13,881 nucleotides of DNA from assembly GCA_900549245.1 (NCBI GenBank), contig URNQ01000028.1, positions 1 through 13,881 on the forward strand, in the 5' to 3' direction. How positions within the stretch are numbered: position 1 is the stretch's first letter; each line of letters opens with the position of its first letter. The stretch is from an uncultured Collinsella sp. (GTDB lineage Bacteria > Actinomycetota > Coriobacteriia > Coriobacteriales > Coriobacteriaceae). The notes under the pieces are model-generated. The model did no database searches. It had not been told where the DNA came from and saw only the letters and a list, made by a program, of their open reading frames with translations. The position numbers and the translations under genes are program-made. This document shows positions 1 to 5,828 of the stretch, piece by piece.

Positions 1-555
1 GAAGATGCTCGCTGCCAGGGCCTTGCCGACATTGCCGCCATTAAGGGTCGCTGTGAGGTTCCTGTTATTGGCCTATGGAAGGATGGACACGAGGGCGTTT
101 ACATCACGCCGACGCTGCGTCACGCCCGCGCCTGCGTTGCTGCTGGTGCCGATATCGTGGCGATCGACGCCACCGATCGTCCGCGCCCCGATGGCAAGAC
201 GGTCGAGGATACCTTCCGTCCGCTGCACGAGGAGGGTGTGCTCCTGATGGCGGATTGTGCCACCATCGAGGACATTCGCCGTGCGGTTGATATGGGCTTC
301 GACCTGGTATCTACCACGCTCTCTCACGGTGTCGCCGCCATCGACTGCACCATGGCCGATGGCCCCGACCTGCCGCTCCTGCGTCAGGCGACCGAGGAAT
401 TCCCCGGCCTTCCCATCATTTGCGAGGGTCGCGTGCATACGCCCGAGGAGGCTCGCGCCGCGATCGATGCTGGCGCCTGGGCCGTTGTCGTCGGCACCGC
501 CATCACGCACCCCACGAGTATTACAAGTTGGTTCAAGGCTGCGCTTGAGGCGTAA
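1..555 (+). CDS. nanE: N-acetylmannosamine-6-phosphate 2-epimerase (NanE), 5' truncated by window edge
   Basis: The reading frame is open from base 1 to the TAA at 553-555, giving 184 visible residues. The family is usually about 220-230 residues, so roughly 40 N-terminal residues lie outside the window. NanE is a cytoplasmic TIM-barrel enzyme that converts ManNAc-6-P to GlcNAc-6-P in sialic acid/ManNAc catabolism. Family-typical segments, numbered from the first visible codon, are VIGLWKDG near residues 22-29 (with the Lys I take as catalytic), VYITPTL, GADIVAIDATDRPRP, LLMADCATIED, STTLSHG, CEGRVHTPEEA (with the conserved Glu) and GAWAVVVGTAITHP near the C-terminus. The gene is followed by an intrinsic terminator, so it probably ends a transcription unit, perhaps a nan operon to the left. 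The GTG at 157 is internal to the conserved barrel and is not the start. Confidence 0.93.
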   Translation, partial: EDARCQGLADIAAIKGRCEVPVIGLWKDGHEGVYITPTLRHARACVAAGADIVAIDATDRPRPDGKTVEDTFRPLHEEGVLLMADCATIEDIRRAVDMGFDLVSTTLSHGVAAIDCTMADGPDLPLLRQATEEFPGLPIICEGRVHTPEEARAAIDAGAWAVVVGTAITHPTSITSWFKAALEA

Positions 556-580
556 GACAGGCCTCGTATCCGCTCGGGGC

Positions 581-588
581 GGTATACT
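581..588 (+). promoter_or_regulatory. Possible -10 element upstream of rapZ
   Basis: GGTATACT contains the -10-like hexamer TATACT (583-588), five of six matches to TATAAT. I see no convincing -35 hexamer 16-18 bases upstream. Initiation near 595 would place the hairpin at 607-636 in the first bases of the rapZ transcript. Confidence 0.35.
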
Positions 589-606
589 CAATAAAGGCAA
601 TTGACC

Positions 607-643
607 GCGCGGGATCCGGGTTGCTGGGTCCCGCGCTTGTTTT
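607..643 (+). terminator. Intrinsic terminator after nanE / in front of rapZ
   Basis: An 11-bp GC-rich stem (607-617 with 626-636, one U-G pair, 8-base loop) is followed directly by TTGTTTT (637-643). It lies 51 bases after the nanE stop and 13 bases before the rapZ start. It should end nanE transcription and could attenuate transcripts entering rapZ. Confidence 0.88.
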
Positions 644-656
644 CGGGAGGCAGCAC

Positions 657-1577
657 ATGCAAAAGGGAGATGCCATGGATGCGGCGGAGCGCTCGGAGCG
701 CATCCCCGATATCGTCATCATCACCGGAATGTCCGGATCGGGCCGCACGCAGGCCATGCACGTGTTCGAGGACATGGGCTATTTTTGCATCGATAACCTG
801 CCTCCGCGTCTGATCGCCCAGCTTGCCGAGCTCGTCGGCATTAATACGGGCGTGGGCAGGCATCTCGCCGTCACCTGCGATTTGCGTAGCCAGGGCTTGT
901 TCGATGAGCTGCTCGATGCGGTCGCCGCGCTCGAAGAGCGTGAGATGAGCTGCGACATCGTGTTCCTGGAGGCTTCTGACGAGGTACTGATTCGTCGCTA
1001 CAGCGAAAATCGCCGCCGTCATCCCATTGCCAAGCCGGGGGAGACTACGGCCGATGCGATTCAGCGCGAGCGCCTGCAGCTGCAGGGTGTGCGCGATCGA
1101 GCCGATATGATTATCGACACGAGCCGCCTACGCACCTCTGCGCTGCGCAACAAATTGCGCATGGCGTTCTCCGAGTTGTCCGACCAGCAGCTCATGGACG
1201 TCCATGTGTTCTCGTTTGGCTTTAAGCACGGCATGCCCGTCGAGGCGGACATTATGATCGACGTTCGCTTTCTGCCCAATCCGTTCTACGATCCCGAGAT
1301 GCGCACGATGACCGGTCTCGATAAAAAGGTCTCCGATTTTGTTCTGGACCATCCCAAGACGCAGGAGTTTTGGAAGGCTTGGACACAGCTGCTCGATACG
1401 GTCATGCCAGGCTATATCGCGGAGGGCAAGCCGCAGCTTTCTATCGCCATCGGCTGCACGGGCGGTCAACACCGCAGCGTCGCCATTGCCGAGGCCACGG
1501 CACGTTATTTGGAAGGCGCCCAGTATCACGTGAGCATTTCCCATCGCGACCTGTCGCGCGCGAACACGAAAGCATAG
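657..1577 (+). CDS. rapZ: RapZ/YvcJ-family nucleotide-binding protein
   Basis: 306 residues from ATG 657, preceded by GGGAGG (645-650) at 6 bases; an ATG at 675 with AAGGGAGA upstream would give 300 residues. The family is usually about 285-300 residues. An N-terminal P-loop domain carries GMSGSGRT (residues 24-31). The usual Walker A Lys is Arg30, as I recall for actinobacterial homologues. It is followed by FEDMGYFCIDNLPP (37-50), VTCDLRS and FLEASDEVLIRRYSENRRRHP (103-123). The C-terminal domain has SFGFKHG (186-192), DVRFLPNPFYDP and GCTGGQHRSV (266-275), the family hallmark. In E. coli RapZ is an RNase adapter for the sRNA GlmZ. In Gram-positives the homologue YvcJ binds and hydrolyses nucleotides with a less clear role, so target RNA or partner cannot be inferred here. 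whiA begins 6 bases after the stop, so the two are almost certainly cotranscribed. yvcK, commonly between them, is absent. Confidence 0.95.
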   Translation: MQKGDAMDAAERSERIPDIVIITGMSGSGRTQAMHVFEDMGYFCIDNLPPRLIAQLAELVGINTGVGRHLAVTCDLRSQGLFDELLDAVAALEEREMSCDIVFLEASDEVLIRRYSENRRRHPIAKPGETTADAIQRERLQLQGVRDRADMIIDTSRLRTSALRNKLRMAFSELSDQQLMDVHVFSFGFKHGMPVEADIMIDVRFLPNPFYDPEMRTMTGLDKKVSDFVLDHPKTQEFWKAWTQLLDTVMPGYIAEGKPQLSIAIGCTGGQHRSVAIAEATARYLEGAQYHVSISHRDLSRANTKA

Positions 1578-1583
1578 GCCTGC

Positions 1584-2513
1584 ATGTCGTTTACCGCTGA
1601 GGTGCGCGACGAGCTTGCGCGCTGCGAACCCGAATGTGAATACTGCGATTTGTCGACGCTTGCCGCCCTGACGCGTGTGAGCGGTACACTTTCGCTGGCC
1701 GGCTCCGGGCGGTATCGTTTGACTGTCGCGACCGAGACGGGCGCCGTCGCGCGCACGATGATCACGCTGACGCATCGCATCCTTAAGCTCAAAACGGAAT
1801 TCACCGTTCGTAAATCGGTCTTGCATAAGGTCCGTAACTATCTCATTACCCTGCCCGATCAACCCGACCTGGACAAGGCTCTGGTACTGCTGGGCATTCT
1901 CGACCGCAGGGGAGGGCTCGTCGCCGGTGTTCCCCGGCACATCGTTGCCCGTCCCTGCTGCAGGCTTGCCTACATCCGCGGCGCGCTCATCGCCGGCGGT
2001 TTCGTGGCCGATCCCCGCGGCGACTTTCATTTGGAGATCGCGGTGCAGGGCGAGCAGTATGCCCGGGGACTTTGCGATCTATTGGAGCAGATTGGGGTCC
2101 ATGCGCGCGTTAACGCGCGGCGCGGATCCTATGCCGTGTACATTAAGAGCGCCGAGGAGATCGAGCAGCTCCTAAAGCTGGTCGGCGCCAAGCGCAGCGT
2201 TGCCGAGATTGAGGAGGCGCGCGCGGTCAAGTTGGTTAAGAACGATGTGAACCGTCGCGTGAACGCCGAGCTCGCCAACCAGACCAGAAGCGCCGGTGCT
2301 GCCCAACATCAGCTTGCGCTTATCGATGAGCTCGAGCAGCGCGGCCTTCGCGATGCGCTTCCGGATGCCTTGGCGGTCTTTTGCGACCTGCGCGAGCGCT
2401 ATCCCGATCTGTCGCTGCGTGATTTAGGGGAGATGGCTGACCCTCCCTTGTCGAAGTCGGCCCTCTACCATCGAGTTTTGAGGCTTGAAAAGCTCATTGA
2501 AGCAAACCGGTAG
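1584..2513 (+). CDS. whiA: WhiA DNA-binding protein
   Basis: 309 residues, the usual family length. WhiA combines a LAGLIDADG-homing-endonuclease-like N-terminal domain, which lacks nuclease function in the family, with a C-terminal helix-turn-helix resembling sigma-70 region 4. Visible family features are the start MSFTAEVRDELAR, the cysteines at 14, 18 and 21, YIRGALIAGGFVADP (130-144), the linker motif VKNDVNRRVNAELAN (218-232) with AAQHQLALI, and the HTH segment SLRDLGEMADPPLSKSALYHRV (277-298). In Streptomyces WhiA controls sporulation genes; in Bacillus it affects division and nucleoid behaviour. A non-sporulating host would use it in the latter sense, which is inference. No clear Shine-Dalgarno precedes ATG 1584. 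Translation is probably coupled to rapZ, whose stop lies 6 bases upstream. No intrinsic terminator is seen after the gene. Confidence 0.95.
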   Translation: MSFTAEVRDELARCEPECEYCDLSTLAALTRVSGTLSLAGSGRYRLTVATETGAVARTMITLTHRILKLKTEFTVRKSVLHKVRNYLITLPDQPDLDKALVLLGILDRRGGLVAGVPRHIVARPCCRLAYIRGALIAGGFVADPRGDFHLEIAVQGEQYARGLCDLLEQIGVHARVNARRGSYAVYIKSAEEIEQLLKLVGAKRSVAEIEEARAVKLVKNDVNRRVNAELANQTRSAGAAQHQLALIDELEQRGLRDALPDALAVFCDLRERYPDLSLRDLGEMADPPLSKSALYHRVLRLEKLIEANR

Positions 2514-2558
2514 TTTAAAGTATCGACTTATATACGGATTTAGCTGCTATTTTATTCT

Positions 2559-2572
2559 TTAAAACGTTTTAA
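2559..2572. promoter_or_regulatory. Perfect 14-bp palindrome, possible operator upstream of gap
   Basis: TTAAAACGTTTTAA is an exact inverted repeat with a central CG, in the AT-rich whiA-gap spacer about 33 bases upstream of the candidate gap -35. The CG-centred symmetry is reminiscent of LacI-family operators, but it does not match the Rex or classical cre consensus well. No bound regulator can be named from sequence. Confidence 0.4.
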
Positions 2573-2604
2573 CGTAAATTTGATTTTCAATTTCGACTAT
2601 TCTC

Positions 2605-2634
2605 GTGAAATTCAAGTCAAAAAAAAGGTATATT
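2605..2634 (+). promoter_or_regulatory. Candidate gap promoter
   Basis: GTGAAA (2605-2610) as a weak -35 and TATATT (2629-2634) as -10 are separated by 18 bases. Initiation near 2641 would give a leader of about 66 bases ending in the strong ribosome binding site AAAGGAG (2695-2701). The AT-rich tract 2514-2635 contrasts sharply with the surrounding GC-rich genes, which fits a strong promoter. Confidence 0.5.
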
Positions 2635-2706
2635 AGGCGAGTGGTTAGTTTGTGGGCCTCAACGGCGGGCGCTGTAGCTTGCGGGGGCCTTACGAAAGGA
2701 GACACA

Positions 2707-3732
2707 ATGGCAGTAAAGGTTGCTATTAACGGCTTCGGTCGTATTGGCCGTCTGGCTTTCCGTCAGATGTTCGGTCATGAGGGCTCCGAGATCGTCGCTA
2801 TCAACGACCTCACCTCTCCCGATATGCTCGCTTACCTGCTGAAGTACGACTCCACGCAGGGCAACTACGCTCGCGATCACGAGGTCGTTGCTGGCGAGGA
2901 TTCCATCACCGTTGACGGCAAGGAGATCAAGATCTACAAGGAGGCCGACGCCAACAACCTGCCTTGGGGCGACCTCGACGTCGACGTCGTTCTCGAGTGC
3001 ACCGGCTTCTACACCAGCAAGGCTAAGGCTCAGGCCCACATCAACGCTGGCGCCAAGAAGGTCGTCATCTCCGCTCCGGCCGGCAGCGATCTGCCCACCA
3101 TCGTGTACAACGTCAACCACGAGACGCTGACCGCTGAGGACAACATCATCTCCGCTGCTTCCTGCACCACCAACTGCCTCGCCCCGATGGCCAAGGGTCT
3201 GAACGACTTCGCTCCCATCGTGTCCGGCATCATGACCACCATTCACGCCTGGACCGGCGACCAGATGCCGCTCGACGGCCCGCAGCGCAAGGGCAACAAG
3301 CGTCGTAGCCGCGCCTGCGCCGTCAACATCGTCCCCAACACCACCGGTGCTGCCAAGGCTATCGGCCTGGTTCTCCCCGAGCTCAACGGTAAGCTCATCG
3401 GTGCCGCCCAGCGCGTCCCGACGCCGACCGGCTCCATCACCAACCTCTACGCTGTCGTTGACAAGAAGGTCACCGTCGACGAGGTCAACGCCGCTATGAA
3501 GGCCTACGCTTCCACCATCTCCGAGACCTTCGGTTACAACGAGGACGACATCGTCTCCACCGACATCATCGGCGAGACCCACGGCTCCATCTTCGACGCC
3601 ACTCAGACCATGTGCTCTGACCTCGGCAACGGCCAGACCCTCGTTCAGGTCACCTCTTGGTACGACAACGAGAACTCCTACACCTCTCAGATGGTCCGCA
3701 CCATCAAGTACTTCGAGAAGTTCGTTGCTTAA
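2707..3732 (+). CDS. gap: Glyceraldehyde-3-phosphate dehydrogenase, type I
   Basis: 341 residues. It oxidises and phosphorylates glyceraldehyde-3-P to 1,3-bisphosphoglycerate with reduction of NAD+, in the cytoplasm. The Rossmann start VAINGFGRIGR (5-15) and Asp34 in AINDLT, which favours NAD over NADP, are present. The catalytic SCTTNCLAP has Cys153, with partner His180 in TIHAWTGDQ; SWYDNENSY lies near the C-terminus (317-325). ATG 2707 is preferred because AAAGGAG ends 5 bases upstream and the conserved N-terminus begins here. The in-frame GTG at 2605 would add non-conserved residues overlapping the promoter. Lysine is coded by AAG throughout nearly the whole gene, and codon use is extremely biased, as in very highly expressed genes. 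The gene has its own promoter-like region and is followed by a strong terminator, so it is probably transcribed in excess of pgk-tpiA-gpmI. Confidence 0.97.
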   Translation: MAVKVAINGFGRIGRLAFRQMFGHEGSEIVAINDLTSPDMLAYLLKYDSTQGNYARDHEVVAGEDSITVDGKEIKIYKEADANNLPWGDLDVDVVLECTGFYTSKAKAQAHINAGAKKVVISAPAGSDLPTIVYNVNHETLTAEDNIISAASCTTNCLAPMAKGLNDFAPIVSGIMTTIHAWTGDQMPLDGPQRKGNKRRSRACAVNIVPNTTGAAKAIGLVLPELNGKLIGAAQRVPTPTGSITNLYAVVDKKVTVDEVNAAMKAYASTISETFGYNEDDIVSTDIIGETHGSIFDATQTMCSDLGNGQTLVQVTSWYDNENSYTSQMVRTIKYFEKFVA

Positions 3733-3767
3733 TTTAGCTTTTAGCGAATAGCTCGTTGAGCGTCTAA

Positions 3768-3816
3768 AGAAGGGCGCGGCCTCATAGGGCTTACACCCTA
3801 GGGTCGCGCCCTTTTT
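3768..3816 (+). terminator. Intrinsic terminator between gap and pgk
   Basis: An 11-bp stem pairs 3771-3781 with 3802-3812, with one G-U pair. It is extended by A-U/G-U pairs at the base and encloses a second 5-bp hairpin (3785-3789 with 3796-3800). TTTTT (3812-3816) follows. I find no convincing promoter between it and pgk, so pgk expression probably depends on read-through. Confidence 0.88.
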
Positions 3817-3826
3817 ATAGGAAATC

Positions 3827-3849
3827 GTCTGCCGTAATGGGAGGCAGAC
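3827..3849 (+). repeat. Inverted repeat in the pgk leader
   Basis: GTCTGCC (3827-3833) and GGCAGAC (3843-3849) are perfect 7-base inverted arms around a 9-base loop. There is no U-tract after them, so this is not a second terminator. It lies just upstream of the pgk ribosome binding region and could be an mRNA stability hairpin or a protein-binding site. Confidence 0.5.
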
Positions 3850-3872
3850 ACGTACGAAAGGTAGAAGCAAAC

Positions 3873-5063
3873 ATGGCCTTTACCAAGAAGACCGTCCGCG
3901 ACATCGATGTCGACGGCAAGCGCGTTCTCGTCCGCGTTGACTTCAACGTGCCTATCAAGGATGGCGTCGTTGGCGACACCACCCGCATCAAGGCTGCCCT
4001 GCCCACCATCAACTACCTCGTTGAGCACAACGCTCGCGTCATCCTCATGAGCCACCTCGGCCGTCCCGATGGCACCGGCTTCCAGCCCGAGCTCTCCCTT
4101 GAGCCTGTCGCCAAGAAGCTCGCTGAGCTCTCTGGTCTCGATGTTGCCTTTGTCGCCGACACCTACGGCGAGAAGGCCGCCGAGGCTGTTGCCGCCGTCG
4201 AGCCGGGCAAGGTCCTCGTTCTCGAGAACGTCCGTTTCGACAAGCGTGAGAAGAAGAACGATCCCGAGATCGCCAAGAAGCTCGCTTCCTATGGTGACGT
4301 CTTCGTTCTCGATGCTTTCGGCACCGCTCACCGCGCCCAGGGTTCCGTCGTGGGCCCCGCCGCTTACCTGCCTGCCGTCGCCGGCTTCCTGCTCGAGAAG
4401 GAGGTCGACACGCTGACCGGCATCTTCGCCGAGCCCGAGCGCCCCTTCGTCGCTATCGTCGGCGGTTCCAAGGTTTCCTCAAAGATCGGCGTTCTCGATC
4501 ACCTCATCGACTCCGCTGATACCCTGATCATCGGTGGCGGCATGGCCTACACCTTCTTCCTGGCTCAGGGCCTGACCGTCGGTCAGTCCCTCAAGGAAGA
4601 GGACTGGGTCGAGCGTGCCGGCGAGATGCTCAAGAAGGCCGAGGAGAAGGGCGTCAAGATCCTGCTCCCCATCGACAACCGCGTTGCCGATCACTTTGGC
4701 GAGGACGCTGTCCCCGAGGTTGTCGCTTCCGACGCTATCCCCGACGATCGTGAGGGCATGGACATCGGCCCCAAGACCGAGGAGCTCTACGCCGAGGCTG
4801 TCAAGGGCGCCAAGACCGTGTTCTGGAACGGCCCCATGGGCGTCTTCGAGTTCGATAACTTCGCTCACGGCACCCAGGCTATCGCCGAGGCCGTCGCCGA
4901 GGCCGACTGCACCTCGATCATCGGCGGTGGCGACTCTGTCGCAGCTGTCAACAAGTTCAACCTGGCCGACAAGATGAGCTGGATCTCCACCGGTGGTGGC
5001 GCTTCCATGGAGCTCGTCGAGGGTAAGGCCCTGCCCGGAGTGGAGGCGCTTCTCGATGCCTAA
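3873..5063 (+). CDS. pgk: Phosphoglycerate kinase
   Basis: 396 residues, the normal size for bacterial PGK. It transfers phosphate from 1,3-bisphosphoglycerate to ADP, making ATP and 3-phosphoglycerate. Motifs in order: RVDFNVPI (21-28), MSHLGRP (59-65), LENVRFDKREKKND (117-130), LDAFGTAHRAQGS (146-158), VGGSKVSSKIGVL (196-208), IIGGGMAYTF (219-228), FWNGPMGVFE (317-326), SIIGGGDS (348-355) and the C-terminal STGGGASMELVEGK (372-385). ATG 3873 is chosen because the conserved N-terminus starts here with GAAAGG (3856-3861) upstream. The in-frame ATG at 3837 sits inside the leader hairpin and adds only non-conserved residues. The 3' end overlaps tpiA by 8 bases, and codon bias is as strong as in gap. 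Confidence 0.97.
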   Translation: MAFTKKTVRDIDVDGKRVLVRVDFNVPIKDGVVGDTTRIKAALPTINYLVEHNARVILMSHLGRPDGTGFQPELSLEPVAKKLAELSGLDVAFVADTYGEKAAEAVAAVEPGKVLVLENVRFDKREKKNDPEIAKKLASYGDVFVLDAFGTAHRAQGSVVGPAAYLPAVAGFLLEKEVDTLTGIFAEPERPFVAIVGGSKVSSKIGVLDHLIDSADTLIIGGGMAYTFFLAQGLTVGQSLKEEDWVERAGEMLKKAEEKGVKILLPIDNRVADHFGEDAVPEVVASDAIPDDREGMDIGPKTEELYAEAVKGAKTVFWNGPMGVFEFDNFAHGTQAIAEAVAEADCTSIIGGGDSVAAVNKFNLADKMSWISTGGGASMELVEGKALPGVEALLDA

Positions 5064-5823
5064 TCGCACCCTTCTTATCGCTGGTAACTGGAAGATGAAC
5101 AACGACGTCGCCGAGGCCGCCAAGCTCGCCGACGAGCTGGCTCAGGCTCTGCCCGAGGTTCCGGCTGGCGTCGAGGTGCTCGTCTGCCCTCCGACCATCG
5201 ACATCACCACGGTTCATGACCGCATTCAGGCTGCCCCCATCGCCCTCGGTGCACAGAACGTGTACTGGGAGGCCAAGGGTGCCTTCACCGGTGAGTCCTC
5301 TTGCGACATGCTCAAGTCCGCTGGCTGCACCTACTGCATCATCGGTCACTCCGAGCGTCGCGACTACTTCCACGAGACCGACGAGGATCAGAACAAGAAG
5401 GCCAAGGCTCTCGTTGCCGCCGGTCTTGTTCCCGTCTTCTGCTGCGGCGAGTCTCTCGAGGTCCGCGAGGCTGGCACCTATGTCGAGCACGTCGTGAACC
5501 AGGTCAAGGCTGGCCTTGCTGGTCTTGAGATCACCTGCCCCAAGCAGGTCGTCGTCGCCTACGAGCCCATCTGGGCCATCGGCACCGGCAAGACCGCTAC
5601 CGCCGAGGACGCTCAGGAGGTCTGCGGCGCTATCCGTGAGACCCTCAAGGAGATGTTCGGCGAGGAGCTCGCTAACGGCATCCGCGTTCTCTATGGTGGC
5701 TCTGCCAAGCCCGGCAACATCGCTGAGCTCGTCGCCAAGCCCGACGTTGACGGCGCCCTCGTGGGCGGCGCTTCGCTCAAGGCTGCCGACTTCGCCTCTA
5801 TGGTCGTCAAGGCAGGCGAGTAG
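5056..5823 (+). CDS. tpiA: Triosephosphate isomerase
   Basis: 255 residues, the standard size. It interconverts dihydroxyacetone-P and glyceraldehyde-3-P. Catalytic residues are all in place: Asn11 and Lys13 in AGNWKMN, His98 in IIGHSERR, and Glu170 in AYEPIWAIGTGK. The phosphate-binding segments LYGGSAKPGNI (212-222) and GALVGGASL (233-241) follow. ATG 5056 overlaps the end of pgk by 8 bases and has GGAGG (5042-5046) 9 bases upstream. The in-frame GTG at 4993 would add 21 residues ahead of the conserved start and is rejected. The overlap suggests translational coupling with pgk. gpmI starts 5 bases after the stop. Confidence 0.97.
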   Translation: MPNRTLLIAGNWKMNNDVAEAAKLADELAQALPEVPAGVEVLVCPPTIDITTVHDRIQAAPIALGAQNVYWEAKGAFTGESSCDMLKSAGCTYCIIGHSERRDYFHETDEDQNKKAKALVAAGLVPVFCCGESLEVREAGTYVEHVVNQVKAGLAGLEITCPKQVVVAYEPIWAIGTGKTATAEDAQEVCGAIRETLKEMFGEELANGIRVLYGGSAKPGNIAELVAKPDVDGALVGGASLKAADFASMVVKAGE

Positions 5824-5828
5824 GACAT

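Noticed and set aside
621..656. TTG start for rapZ at 621
   Set aside because: It lies inside the terminator loop; the strong GGGAGG precedes ATG 657 instead.
2605..2706. GTG start for gap at 2605
   Set aside because: It would place coding sequence over the candidate promoter and add residues not found in the family; ATG 2707 has a strong ribosome binding site.
2659..3870. 403-residue open frame on the minus strand across gap
   Set aside because: It exactly opposes gap and its translation is a low-complexity Gly/Val/Leu/Asp-rich string, as produced by the complement of strongly biased codons. No motif and no ribosome binding site.
3837..3872. ATG start for pgk at 3837
   Set aside because: It is inside the leader inverted repeat with no good ribosome binding site, and the added residues are not conserved.
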